NCBI GenBank assembly: GCA_017514235.1
Contig: JAFWKK010000012.1
Coordinates: 1 to 64,000 of the forward strand
Source of the DNA: Kiritimatiellia bacterium
GTDB taxonomy: Bacteria; Verrucomicrobiota; Kiritimatiellia; RFP12; UBA1067
DNA length: 64,000 nucleotides
Direction: 5' to 3'
Part shown: one piece after another, positions 7,554 through 15,531 of the stretch
Position numbering within the stretch: position 1 is the stretch's first letter
How the letters are laid out: each line of letters begins with the position of its first letter
Notes under the pieces: generated by a model
Told to the model about the DNA's origin: nothing
What the model saw: only the letters and a program-made list of their open reading frames with translations
Database searches by the model: none
Program-made: the position numbers and the translations under genes

Positions 7554-7630
7554 ACGGCAGTATTCGAGGGAGTTCGCGGGGCTGGCGCGGCAGATGAGAG
7601 ATATGAAATTATAGACCCTATCCTACGGTA

Positions 7631-7659
7631 TAGACGCATGCGGCGTGATATGGTACAAT
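7631..7659 (+). promoter_or_regulatory. rtcR promoter, leaderless type
   Basis: TAGACG (7631-7636), 17-bp spacer, TACAAT (7654-7659) preceded by TG-G. The -10 ends 7 nt before the rtcR ATG, so the transcript should start at the start codon; no SD is present. Confidence 0.6.
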
Positions 7660-7666
7660 TCGCGCC

Positions 7667-9283
7667 ATGAAGACAACTGCCATATCGGTTCTCGGGACAC
7701 AAAAGGACGCACATGGCGGGGCCGGCCCCGCACGCTGGGACACGTGGCGGCCGACCATCGGCCTCGTCCAGCAGGAAAGCCTTCCCATCGACGAGCTGCA
7801 CCTCATACTCAACAAGGAGTTCATGCCGCTGGCGGAACGCGTCAAGGCGGACATCAAGTCGGTCTCGCCCGAGACCAAGGTCGTCTTCGACATAGTGCAG
7901 CTCAAGGATCCCTGGGACTTCGAGGAAGTGTACGGCAAGTTCTACGACTACGCGAAGTCCCCCTGCTTCCACAAGGAGAAAACCGACTACTACATCCACA
8001 TCTCCACCGGCTCGCACGTGGAGCAGATATGCCTGTTCCTGCTTGCGGAGTCGCGCCACCTCGCGGCAAAGCTCGTGCAGACTTCGCCGAAGGAGGGGCA
8101 CGTGCGCCACTCGCACGACCCAAAGGGCACGATCAACGTCATCGACCTCGACCTCTCGCGCTACGACAAGCTCGCCAAGCGCTTCGAGCTCGAGCGGCAG
8201 GACGACCTCTCCTTCCTGAAGAGGGGCATAGACACGAAAAACGCCGCGTTCAACAAGCTCATCGAGACGATCGAGCGGGTGGCGGTGCGATCCTCGTCGC
8301 CCATACTGCTGACAGGCCCGACAGGCGCAGGCAAAAGCCAGCTCGCGGAGCAGATTTACCTTCTCAAGAAGCAGTCCGGCAAGGTCAAGGGGACGTTCGT
8401 CGCCGTCAACTGCGCGACGCTCGGCGGAGATCTCGCGAAGTCAGCCCTGTTCGGACACAAGAAAGGCGCGTATTCCGGCGCGGGCGCGGACCACGACGGG
8501 TTCCTCAAGGAGGCCGACGGCGGCATCGTGTTCCTGGACGAGATCGGGGAGCTGCCGCTTGAAGCGCAGGCGATGCTGCTCAAGGCGATAGAGGAGAAGT
8601 GCTTCCGTCCGCTCGGCGCGGCAAAGGACGAACACAGCGACTTCCAGCTGATCTGCGGCACCAACCGCGACCTGGCGCTGGACGTGGCCGACAAGCGCTT
8701 CCGCGCGGACCTCCTCTCAAGGATCAACCTCTGGAGCTTCAGCCTGCCGGGGCTTGCCGAACGGCGCGAGGACATCGAGCCGAACCTGGCGTACGAGCTT
8801 GCACGGTTCTCGGAGAAGTCCGGCAAGCACATCTCCTTCAGCAAAGAGGCTCGCAAACGCTTCATGGACTTCGCGCTCGCCCCGTCCAACAGCTGGCCGG
8901 GGAACTTCCGCGACCTGAACGCCATGATAGTGCGAATGGCGACGCTTTCCGACGGCGGACGCATAACGGAGGATGTCGTGGCGGACGAAATCGCGCGATC
9001 TTCGCCAGGCGCACAAGCAGTCACGGCGCCATCGGCAGGCGCCATCGACGGCCAGACCCTCTCAGCGCTCCTGGGCAGCGACTACGCCGTGAGGTTCGAC
9101 GACTTCGACCTCGTGCAGTTCGCCCACGTCGCCGCAGTCTGCTGCGCTTCGGACTCCGCGGCGGACGCCGCGAAAAAGCTGTTCGCGGTCTCGCGCATGG
9201 CGAAGAAGTCGAACAACGACTCCGACAGGCTGACCAAGTATCTCTCCCGCTTCGGCGTCAAGTTCAAGGACATCAAGCAATAG
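7667..9283 (+). CDS. rtcR: Sigma-54-dependent transcriptional activator RtcR
   Basis: A 538-residue regulator of RNA repair genes. Residues 1-180 match the RtcR N-terminal domain (a CARF-type ligand-sensing fold): ISVLGTQKD at the start, IDELHLI, and THYYIH-like DYYIHISTGSHVEQI. The AAA+ domain has Walker A GPTGAGKS (about 226-233), a sigma-54 contact loop GAYSGA in place of GAFTGA (about 268-273), Walker B GGIVFLDEIGELP and an arginine-finger segment around FRADLLSRIN. The C-terminus holds the short DNA-binding region (AAKKLFAVSR onward). Family length is about 530. RtcR is thought to bind RNA ends bearing cyclic phosphates or related nucleotides and then activate sigma-54 RNA polymerase. 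Divergent from, and expected to activate, the promoter at 7538-7553. Confidence 0.95.
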   Translation: MKTTAISVLGTQKDAHGGAGPARWDTWRPTIGLVQQESLPIDELHLILNKEFMPLAERVKADIKSVSPETKVVFDIVQLKDPWDFEEVYGKFYDYAKSPCFHKEKTDYYIHISTGSHVEQICLFLLAESRHLAAKLVQTSPKEGHVRHSHDPKGTINVIDLDLSRYDKLAKRFELERQDDLSFLKRGIDTKNAAFNKLIETIERVAVRSSSPILLTGPTGAGKSQLAEQIYLLKKQSGKVKGTFVAVNCATLGGDLAKSALFGHKKGAYSGAGADHDGFLKEADGGIVFLDEIGELPLEAQAMLLKAIEEKCFRPLGAAKDEHSDFQLICGTNRDLALDVADKRFRADLLSRINLWSFSLPGLAERREDIEPNLAYELARFSEKSGKHISFSKEARKRFMDFALAPSNSWPGNFRDLNAMIVRMATLSDGGRITEDVVADEIARSSPGAQAVTAPSAGAIDGQTLSALLGSDYAVRFDDFDLVQFAHVAAVCCASDSAADAAKKLFAVSRMAKKSNNDSDRLTKYLSRFGVKFKDIKQ

Positions 9284-9293
9284 CCCGGTCGGG

Positions 9294-10142
9294 CTATGCG
9301 AGAAACGCCGCCGCCGCCGCAAGGGTGCTTTCGCCGGCACGGCGGCCGATGTCGTAGACGCGCTGCATCGTGTCGAGATCGTGGCAGACGCGAGATATCT
9401 CGAGCGGCTTCTCGGGCGCGATGAGCAGCGCGTCGCCGGACGCCACTCGCGAATCGACGTACTCCAACGCCGCGTTATACCACTTGTAGCGCGTCGCCAA
9501 CGCCTCGTACACATTCGGGTGGCGACGGAGAAGCGGCTTCAGCAACCGGATTTTCCATGTCGGGAACTTCCTGTAGCCGTGCGGACGCGTGGTGATGACC
9601 ACGTTGCGGCTGTAACCTAGCGATTCGAAATAGCGAAGAGGTATGCCGTCGGAGAGCCCGCCGTCAAGGTATTCTCCTCCGCCGATGCGCACGGGACGCG
9701 ATACGAGCGGCATGGACGCCGAAGCCTGAATCCACCTGAACGCCTCTTCGTCCGCCTTGTCGAGACGCTTGTACACGGCCTTGCCAGTCGCGCAGTCGGT
9801 CGCCACGACATGGAACTCCATCGGGTTCGCCGCATATGCCGCGCAATCGAACGGGTCAAGCTCCATCGGCAGCGCACGGTAGCAGAAGTCGGCGTTGAAA
9901 AGATCGCCCGTCCTAAGCAACGACGTCCACGAGCAATAGCGCGGATCCCTTGCGAAACGCTTGTTGTAGCGAATGACGCGCCCGGGCTGTCCGCTCTTGT
10001 AGTTGCAGCCGAAGCACGCTCCGGCGGAGACTCCGACGATGCCATCGAACCTGACGCCGTGCTCCATCAGCACGTCCAGCACGCCGGCCGTGAACAGCCC
10101 GCGCATCGCCCCGCCTTCAAGAACAAGTCCCCGCTTCGCCAT
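9294..10142 (-). CDS. Patatin-like phospholipase
   Basis: A 282-residue protein of the patatin family (RssA/YjjU-like acyl hydrolases). It has the oxyanion loop GGAMRG (10-15), the nucleophile elbow GVSAG (38-42, catalytic Ser40) and the catalytic Asp in Leu-Asp-Gly-Gly (about 177-179). No signal peptide, so likely cytoplasmic or membrane-peripheral. The start at MAKRGLVLEGG is chosen because it lies 4 nt after the stop of the GH16 gene and begins directly with the conserved strand; longer in-frame starts would lie within GH16. Last gene of the tadC-to-patatin operon; convergent with rtcR. Lipid substrate unknown. Confidence 0.88.
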   Translation of the reverse strand: MAKRGLVLEGGAMRGLFTAGVLDVLMEHGVRFDGIVGVSAGACFGCNYKSGQPGRVIRYNKRFARDPRYCSWTSLLRTGDLFNADFCYRALPMELDPFDCAAYAANPMEFHVVATDCATGKAVYKRLDKADEEAFRWIQASASMPLVSRPVRIGGGEYLDGGLSDGIPLRYFESLGYSRNVVITTRPHGYRKFPTWKIRLLKPLLRRHPNVYEALATRYKWYNAALEYVDSRVASGDALLIAPEKPLEISRVCHDLDTMQRVYDIGRRAGESTLAAAAAFLA

Positions 10143-10146
10143 CTTC

Positions 10147-11055
10147 TTAGTCCGCCAGGTCGTACACCCGCACGTGGTCGATGACGAACTCGTCGCCGGC
10201 CGCATAGGCCGCCGCCACCTCCGGATCGGGCGCGGCGTTCTGGCGGAACCCCTTCAGCTCGGTCGAGACCAAGATGAACTCCTCCGTCTCGGAGACAGCC
10301 TCGCCTTCGCCGCGCCCCACCTTGAAGCCGCTCTGCCGCCCGTCGACGTAAACCGTGTAGCCGTCGGGCTCCCACAGGAGGCCGAACGTATGGAACTCGC
10401 CCGTCGCGATCGGGAAGGTCACCTTCCAGGCGCTGTCGGGCGTGGGCGTGTACGGCGCGCGCTGGGCGTTGAAGCGCCTGTACTCCGGTCCGCAGCCGTT
10501 GTAGTGGAAGGCGTGCACGATGTGCCGCCCCGGGTCGAACGATTCCATGATGTCGCACTCCACCCCGCTGCGGCGCGGGTCGAGCGTTGCGCCGTTCATC
10601 GGCGACTGCATCCAGAATGCCGTCCACCACCCCTCCCGGCTCTGCAGCTTCGCCCGGCACTCGTAATAGCCGAAGCGGTGCATGAACTTCGGCTTCTCCC
10701 TCGGACGGAACGGCCACACGACGCCGTTTCCGGGCTTGGGGTCGAGCTCGTCCCAGAGAAGTCCGCCGGTCTGGAGCTGGGGCGAGCAGAACGAACCGTC
10801 CGAGCGCCTGACGATCTTCAGGTGGGCGAAGCCGTCCCGCACGACGACCGCGCCGTCCTCGGGCGCGGCGAACCACGTGGCGCGGCGCCCCCAGAAGTTG
10901 GTGCGGTAGGACCACTTCGATCCGTCAAGCCGGGTGCCGTCGAACTCGTCGCTCCAGACAAGGCGGAACTTGTGCCCGGCAGGCAGAATGCTGGGCGCGG
11001 CATGGCAGGCCGCTGCGACGGCGCAGGCGGCGAAAGCTACGGTTGTCTTTCTCAT
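10147..11055 (-). CDS. Secreted GH16 family glycoside hydrolase
   Basis: A 302-residue protein with a signal peptide (about 1-19; a Cys at the cleavage region, AVAAAC, leaves a lipoprotein possible). The GH16 beta-jelly-roll is clear: WSDEFDGTRLDGSKW at the start, a GxxxxR-type segment with Phe-Gly-Tyr-Tyr-Glu-Cys-Arg, WWTAFWM, and the active site ECDIME, matching E-x-D-x-x-E with nucleophile and acid/base Glu. GH16 enzymes cut beta-1,3/1,4-glucans, laminarin, agar, carrageenan or porphyran; substrate not assignable here. The ATG overlaps the tlyA stop by 4 nt (ATGA). Its placement in an operon with rRNA methyltransferase and patatin genes gives no functional clue. Confidence 0.93.
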   Translation of the reverse strand: MRKTTVAFAACAVAAACHAAPSILPAGHKFRLVWSDEFDGTRLDGSKWSYRTNFWGRRATWFAAPEDGAVVVRDGFAHLKIVRRSDGSFCSPQLQTGGLLWDELDPKPGNGVVWPFRPREKPKFMHRFGYYECRAKLQSREGWWTAFWMQSPMNGATLDPRRSGVECDIMESFDPGRHIVHAFHYNGCGPEYRRFNAQRAPYTPTPDSAWKVTFPIATGEFHTFGLLWEPDGYTVYVDGRQSGFKVGRGEGEAVSETEEFILVSTELKGFRQNAAPDPEVAAAYAAGDEFVIDHVRVYDLAD

Positions 11056-11804
11056 GACGGCTTCCTCCAGTATGAAAGATACTCTACGTTGCCCATCTCG
11101 CGCCCGCGGATCGGCGACTCCGCCAGCCCCAGGAGCGAAAGGCCAAGCTCCTCAGAGCTGAAGCGGACGATGCCGTCGCGCGTGGCGATGCGAAGCGTCT
11201 CGTCGCGGACGAGTCCGCCGGGCGCGTTGCCCCTGCCCACCTCGAACTGCGGCTTGATGAGCGCGACGATCCGTCCGCCGGGCGCAAGCACCTGCGCGAT
11301 CGGCGGCAGTATCAGCCTGAGCGAGATGAACGAGACGTCGGTCACGGCGACTTGCGGAACCTCGGGCAGGTCGTCCGGCGTCATGAACCGCGCGTTGAAG
11401 TTCTCTCGCACCCAGACCCTCGGGTCCGTCCGCAGGCTGTAGGCGAGCTGGTTGGTGCCGACGTCGACGGCCATCACGCGCGCGGCGCCGTGCTGCAGAA
11501 GGCAGTCGGTGAACCCGCCGGTCGACGAGCCGACGTCCAGGCACACTAGCCCGCGCACCTCAAGCGGACTTTCGGGGCGTTCGCCCCAGAGCGCGAACGC
11601 GCCCTCCAGCTTCTCCCCTCCGCGCGATACGAAGCGCGGCGGCGCCTCCACCTCGACCGCCGCGTCGTCGGGAACCTGCCGCGAAGCCTTTGCCTCCACC
11701 TGCCCGCCGACGCGGACCTTGCCCGCCAGCACGAGCGCCTGCGCACGCGTCCGCGAATCCGCAAGGCCGCGCTCCACCATCAGGACATCAAGCCGCTTCT
11801 TCAC
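11052..11804 (-). CDS. tlyA: TlyA-family rRNA 2'-O-methyltransferase (S4 + FtsJ-like)
   Basis: A 250-residue protein. Residues 1-60 form an S4-type RNA-binding domain (MKKRLDVLMVERGLADSRTRAQ). Then FVSRGGEKLEGAF leads into a Rossmann methyltransferase domain with the SAM loop CLDVGSSTGGFTDCLL, VDVGTNQLAYSLR, and a KPQFEVGR motif typical of TlyA. The family 2'-O-methylates cytidines in 16S and/or 23S rRNA; some members also show hemolysin activity. Length is normal. Overlaps PEGA (4 nt) and GH16 (4 nt) genes, so tightly coupled in the operon. Confidence 0.93.
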   Translation of the reverse strand: MKKRLDVLMVERGLADSRTRAQALVLAGKVRVGGQVEAKASRQVPDDAAVEVEAPPRFVSRGGEKLEGAFALWGERPESPLEVRGLVCLDVGSSTGGFTDCLLQHGAARVMAVDVGTNQLAYSLRTDPRVWVRENFNARFMTPDDLPEVPQVAVTDVSFISLRLILPPIAQVLAPGGRIVALIKPQFEVGRGNAPGGLVRDETLRIATRDGIVRFSSEELGLSLLGLAESPIRGREMGNVEYLSYWRKPS

Positions 11805-13117
11805 TTCTCATCGGCGATGGATTCCATCCGCCGTATCTCGTCCCTCGAGAAGCTGCGGTTTATTCCCGGCGAGACTTCAAGGACGACGTAGTCGGAATTG
11901 ACCGACACGAGAACGCCCTTGTAGCTTCCGCGGGCGGTGACGATCTCGGTGTCGGGACGGAATATGCGCTTCAGCCGCACGTTCGTCTGCGCCGTCTTTT
12001 CGCTGAGCACCTTCGGGTGGCGCACCGACTCGGTATAGCCGTCCTTGCGCACAACGAGCGTATGCTCGCCTTCGGACACGTCCTCGATGGCGAACACGTC
12101 GCTAAGCTCAGCACTTGGGTCGGACGACTTCGTCACGCCCAACGGCCGCCCGTCGAACGTCAGGTGGGCCCCGACTGGGCTGGTGCGGACCTCCAGCCGT
12201 CCCATCACGTTGGAAAGCCTGAACTCCTCGGCGAGCGACGCGCCGTTCTCGATCGTGACCGTCTTCGTCTGCGTGCCGTAGCCGTCCAGCTCAGCCCGGA
12301 CGGTGTAGTCGCCGGGCTTCAGCCCGGTCATCGTAACAGGCCCCTTGCCGCGCGACTCCTCGTTCACGTAGAAGCGCGCACCGTCCGGCACGGACGAGAG
12401 ACGCAGCGTGCCTGGCAGCCCCTTGAGCGCAATCTGAAGCGTCTGCCTGTCTCCGGCGTTCACCGACAGCTCGCGGGTCTCGTCCTCGAATCCGTCAAGA
12501 TGGAACTTCACCGTAGCCCTGCCCTTCGGCACTCCCGAAACCTCGACGGGCGTGGTGCCGCGCTCGATGCCGTTGACAGTCACCTCGGCTCCGGGAGGCT
12601 CGCTCGCGATGCTAATGACGCCAGAGGCGAGCACCATCGTCTCGGTGCGGACGAGCGGCTTGCGTCCCTCGAACCTGACGCTTATCGTCTGGTCCTGGTA
12701 GCCGGCCTTCCTGAGCCGCACGGAATAGGTGTCCTTGGCGGCAAGATGGGTGATGAGCCGCGGCGTCTGCCCGACGGAAACGCCGTCGATCAGGATGCTG
12801 CACCCTTCCGGCTCCGTTCGCAGCAGGAGCAGGCCCTTCTCCTCGGCCAGCGTCTCATTGCACTCGACGAACGGGCTCTCGCCTGTCTTGAAGAACCTGT
12901 CGCTCTCGACATAGCCGGCGAGGCGGCACCTCAGGTGATGCCGGCCCGGAGCGAGGTCGAAGAGCGTTATCGGGGTCGTCCCGCGGCCGTGTCCGTCGAC
13001 GGAGACGGTCGCGCCCGTCGGCTGGCTCGTGACGCTGACGCGCGTCGTCGAGGGCGGGTCGGCGAAGGCGGCAGACGCCAGAAGCAGAAGACCCGAGATT
13101 GCGGCAAGGCCCTTCAC
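11801..13117 (-). CDS. PEGA-repeat protein
   Basis: A 438-residue secreted protein with signal peptide (MKGLAAISGLLLLASAAFA). About five PEGA repeats follow, each with the pattern Ser-x-Pro-x-Gly-Ala-x-(Val/Leu)-x-(Val/Phe)-(Asp/Asn)-Gly, then Gly-Thr-Thr-Pro or similar, and a closing Asp-Gly-(Tyr/Phe): beginning near residues 30, 115, 195, 270 and 345. The last 50 residues form a separate short region. PEGA domains are beta-rich modules of surface-layer and envelope proteins. It lies 1 nt after the FHA gene and overlaps tlyA by 4 nt, so it probably belongs functionally with the FHA and TadC-like proteins at the envelope. Confidence 0.88.
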   Translation of the reverse strand: MKGLAAISGLLLLASAAFADPPSTTRVSVTSQPTGATVSVDGHGRGTTPITLFDLAPGRHHLRCRLAGYVESDRFFKTGESPFVECNETLAEEKGLLLLRTEPEGCSILIDGVSVGQTPRLITHLAAKDTYSVRLRKAGYQDQTISVRFEGRKPLVRTETMVLASGVISIASEPPGAEVTVNGIERGTTPVEVSGVPKGRATVKFHLDGFEDETRELSVNAGDRQTLQIALKGLPGTLRLSSVPDGARFYVNEESRGKGPVTMTGLKPGDYTVRAELDGYGTQTKTVTIENGASLAEEFRLSNVMGRLEVRTSPVGAHLTFDGRPLGVTKSSDPSAELSDVFAIEDVSEGEHTLVVRKDGYTESVRHPKVLSEKTAQTNVRLKRIFRPDTEIVTARGSYKGVLVSVNSDYVVLEVSPGINRSFSRDEIRRMESIADEK

Positions 13118-13118
13118 G

Positions 13119-14411
13119 TCACTTCCCTCCCTTCATGCGGCGCTCCACGTCGAGCAGCTTGGCGGCGGCTTCGCGGTGACGGTCGTCGTTGCGGTCGGGG
13201 ACCATTTCCAGCAGCACGGCGAGCTCGGCGCGAGCCTCCTCCCAGCGCGCCTGGTTGAGCGCCTTGTCGACGGTAAAGCGCTGGTCGGCGTAACGCTTGT
13301 CCAACTCCGCCTTCGCGGCGTCAAGGCCCTGACGCGCCGCAGTCGCGCAGTCGGGCTTCGGGTTCACAGTCTCTAGGTAGAACAGCGCCTCGCGGTAGGC
13401 AGAGACTGCGGCGAAAAGGTTGCCGTGGTTGACGTCGCGGTCCTCCCACTTCGCACGGCCTAGCGCAACGGACTCCTCGGCCAGCTCGACGAGCTTCTCG
13501 CGCGAGTACTGTATCGCCCAGACGCCAAGCTGGTTCTTCGAGAACGCCTCCAGCTTCTCGCGGATGGCGCGGAACGCCTCCGGCTCCTGCGTGTTGACGA
13601 CGCGGACCGTCCGCGCCTGCGTCGAATACACGACCCTCAGCTCGCAGCTGTCCAGGGCAGGCGGATCCGGCTCCGGACCGACGTACTCGCGGTCAAGCCC
13701 GCCAATGCGCTCGAACGACAGGATATCGTTCAGCTCGACGCGGGCATTGAGCCCCAGCGGCTCGCTCTTCGTGAAGCGGCGGTCGTTCTTCGGCACGTCG
13801 TCGACGGAGACGGACAGCACGCCGTCATCCGACAGGCGCAGCTCGTAGCGGAATATGCCCTGCGAATCGGCCTCGACCTTCTCGTAGTACATCTCGCAGA
13901 CGGCCGGGACCTCCTCGGCGACCGGCCGCGCCGGCGCTTCCTCGCTGACGCGCGGAACGAAGAGCGCGACGCCGATCGCCGCCAGCAGCGCGACGATCGC
14001 GACTATCCACAGCACGTTGGCGGCCGGAGCGCGACGCTTCCCGGCGTCCGGCTTCGGCGCAGCGGGGGAGCCCAGGCCGAGGTCGACCGGCGAGGGGCGC
14101 GCGGACCCGTTGCCTATGACCATCAGCACCGTCTTGCCGACCTCGATGCGGTCGCCGGCGTGAAGCGGCTGGGGATCAATGCCTATCGCCTGCCCGTTCA
14201 GCAGGGTGCCGTTCGCGCTGGCGAGATCCGTCACGCGGAGCCCGGTGTCGCCGGACGCCTCGAAGAGACAGTGGTTGCGCGAAAGCTCCTCATCGTTGAT
14301 GTGCACGTCATTCGACGAAGATCGCCCGAGACGGAGCCCGCCGGGCCCTACCGCATACCGACGGCCGGCCAGCTCGCCGTTCGTCACCAGAAGTTCGAGA
14401 CCGTCAGCCAT
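13119..14411 (-). CDS. FHA-domain membrane protein
   Basis: A 430-residue protein. Residues 1-95 are an FHA phosphothreonine-binding domain with Gly-Arg-Ser-Ser-Ser-Asn-Asp, Ser-Arg-Asn-His and Ala-Asn-Gly-Thr motifs. After a Pro-rich linker there is one transmembrane helix (about 128-150, VLWIVAIVALLAAIGVALFV); the remaining 280 residues should be extracytoplasmic and are helical in the last third. The start at MADGLELLVTNG is set by a 1-nt overlap (TGATG) with the tadC stop; longer in-frame starts lie in tadC. FHA proteins often accompany Tad pilus or type VI secretion genes, consistent with its neighbour. Confidence 0.85.
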   Translation of the reverse strand: MADGLELLVTNGELAGRRYAVGPGGLRLGRSSSNDVHINDEELSRNHCLFEASGDTGLRVTDLASANGTLLNGQAIGIDPQPLHAGDRIEVGKTVLMVIGNGSARPSPVDLGLGSPAAPKPDAGKRRAPAANVLWIVAIVALLAAIGVALFVPRVSEEAPARPVAEEVPAVCEMYYEKVEADSQGIFRYELRLSDDGVLSVSVDDVPKNDRRFTKSEPLGLNARVELNDILSFERIGGLDREYVGPEPDPPALDSCELRVVYSTQARTVRVVNTQEPEAFRAIREKLEAFSKNQLGVWAIQYSREKLVELAEESVALGRAKWEDRDVNHGNLFAAVSAYREALFYLETVNPKPDCATAARQGLDAAKAELDKRYADQRFTVDKALNQARWEEARAELAVLLEMVPDRNDDRHREAAAKLLDVERRMKGGK

Positions 14412-15217
14412 CAGAACAGACCTTTCATGGCCTGGGCTATCACAGGCCCCAGAAGCATGATGAAGACCGCAGGAAATATGCACAGCATAAGCGGGGCGAG
14501 CATCTTGACAGGAGCTTGCGCCGCCATGCGTTCCGCGCGGTCGAAGCGGCGCGAACGCAGCTGCTCCGACTGGATGCGCAGCATCGCGCCGATCGAAACG
14601 CCCAGCTCGTCGGCCTGTATGAGCGCATATGCAGCCGAACGCAGGTCGGGTTGCCGCACCCTGTCGGCCATGCGCCGGAGCGCCTCCTTGCGCGACGAGC
14701 CGACCTGAATCTCCTTCGTCATGCGCAGCAGCTCCTCGTCAAGCGGACTTAGGTTGCGCGAACGGCAATTGCGCTGCAGCGCGCTGATGAAGTCCATGCC
14801 GGCTTCGACCGAAAGCGTAAGCAGGTCGAGCACGAAAGGCAGCGACCGCTGTATGGAGAGATGGCGGCGGGCCACCGCGCCGCGCAGCCAGATGTCCGGC
14901 AGGACCCACAGCAGCATCAGCCGGAGGGCCACGAACTCCTCGCCGCTAAGCAACCCCTCGAACCCGCCTTGGACGAGCATCCTCTCGGCGCGTTCAACCG
15001 CGGGGCGGAAGGCCGGCCTGCGCACCAGCGCGAAGAAATTCGGCGCCAGCGGCAGCAGCACGCGGAAGAGAAGCGGTATAGAGCGCTCCTGCCGCCGCCC
15101 GTCAGCCAGCGTCACGTACGTGACGTCCTTGGCGACATCGGCGACATACCAAGCGACTCCGACAGCGCATAGCGCCCAGAATGCCATTGCCGCAATGCTG
15201 ATTGCCGATACTCCCAT
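14411..15217 (-). CDS. TadC-like type II/IV pilus assembly inner-membrane protein (T2SSF domain)
   Basis: A 268-residue membrane protein. It has an N-terminal helix (5-28), another near residues 95-115, a T2SSF cytoplasmic domain (about 118-230) with Leu-Pro-Phe-Val-Leu-Asp-Leu-Leu and Glu-Ala-Gly-Met-Asp-Phe, and a C-terminal helix (245-262) before Ala-Met-Lys-Gly-Leu-Phe. This matches TadC, a platform protein of Flp/Tad pilus machines. No TadA ATPase, TadB or prepilin is in the window, so any machine is encoded elsewhere or this is a relic. First gene of a six-gene operon. Its start-codon region is tandemly duplicated (15200-15237). Confidence 0.82.
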   Translation of the reverse strand: MGVSAISIAAMAFWALCAVGVAWYVADVAKDVTYVTLADGRRQERSIPLLFRVLLPLAPNFFALVRRPAFRPAVERAERMLVQGGFEGLLSGEEFVALRLMLLWVLPDIWLRGAVARRHLSIQRSLPFVLDLLTLSVEAGMDFISALQRNCRSRNLSPLDEELLRMTKEIQVGSSRKEALRRMADRVRQPDLRSAAYALIQADELGVSIGAMLRIQSEQLRSRRFDRAERMAAQAPVKMLAPLMLCIFPAVFIMLLGPVIAQAMKGLF

Positions 15218-15237
15218 CGATTGCCTATACTCCCATC
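15200..15237 (-). repeat. 19-bp tandem duplication of the tadC-like start region
   Basis: Two adjacent 19-bp copies (15200-15218 and 15219-15237) differ at one base. Each contains ATGGGAGTAT on the minus strand; the downstream copy is the gene start (Met-Gly-Val-Ser), while the upstream copy reads Met-Gly-Val-stop, a three-codon upstream ORF. Confidence 0.8.
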
Positions 15238-15386
15238 ACAAGGCCCTTCAGGTCCTCCAGATCCTTCCAGCCCTTCAGGTCTTCAGGTCTTCAGATCCTA
15301 CTTGTCTTCAGATCCTTCCAGTCTCCAGTCACCCAGTCCTTCAGACTCTCTAGGTTCTTGCTCTTCCAGCCCTTCAGGTCCTCCCG
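15238..15386 (-). repeat. Purine-rich degenerate short tandem repeats in the tadC leader
   Basis: On the minus strand the region is built from variants of CCTGAAG, CTGGAAG and ATCTGAAGA (for example GACCTGAAGGGCTGGAAG), repeated about 15 times with no fixed spacer. It lies between an extended -10 promoter (15404-15396) and the tadC-like start and so would be transcribed as untranslated leader. Confidence 0.7.
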
Positions 15387-15395
15387 CCTGCCGAT

Positions 15396-15404
15396 ATTAT
15401 AGCA
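15396..15404 (-). promoter_or_regulatory. Extended -10 promoter of the tadC-to-patatin operon
   Basis: Minus strand TGCTATAAT; predicted start near 15389. This gives a leader of about 170 nt made of the repeat array. Confidence 0.5.
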
Positions 15405-15455
15405 AAAAGCGAAAGTTACTGCACATCCCCGATCCACCTCTCTTCCCCGTAAGAT

Positions 15456-15476
15456 TTTTCCGCATAGAATTCTCAT
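15456..15476. repeat. Left copy of a 21-bp direct repeat flanking the 15532-16479 gene
   Basis: Begins TTTTCCGCA and ends ATTCTCAT. It matches 16420-16440 at 18 of 21 positions. The two copies bracket one gene. Confidence 0.5.
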
Positions 15477-15479
15477 TTA

Positions 15480-15488
15480 TGGTATAAT
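15480..15488 (+). promoter_or_regulatory. Extended -10 promoter of the Arg-rich gene
   Basis: TGGTATAAT; predicted start near 15495. An in-frame ATG at 15487 overlaps this -10 and so cannot be the translation start. Confidence 0.6.
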
Positions 15489-15496
15489 GTGCGGCA

Positions 15497-15517
15497 GGCG
15501 GGGTGGAAAGCCCCGCC
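15497..15517 (+). promoter_or_regulatory. 5' leader hairpin before the Arg-rich gene
   Basis: GGCGGGG (15497-15503) pairs with CCCCGCC (15511-15517) over a 7-nt loop. GGGAGG follows directly and lies 9 nt before the ATG, so the stem sits against the ribosome-binding site. Confidence 0.45.
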
Positions 15518-15531
15518 GGGAGGTGCGGAAG

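Noticed and set aside
11690-13258. 522-codon plus-strand ORF
   Set aside because: Antisense shadow of tlyA and the PEGA gene; no domain.
15238-15386. Possible CRISPR array
   Set aside because: Repeat units are only 7-15 bp, variable and without unique spacers; no cas genes nearby.
15487-15531. Start of the Arg-rich gene at 15487
   Set aside because: That ATG overlaps the -10 hexamer; the ATG at 15532 has a proper SD.
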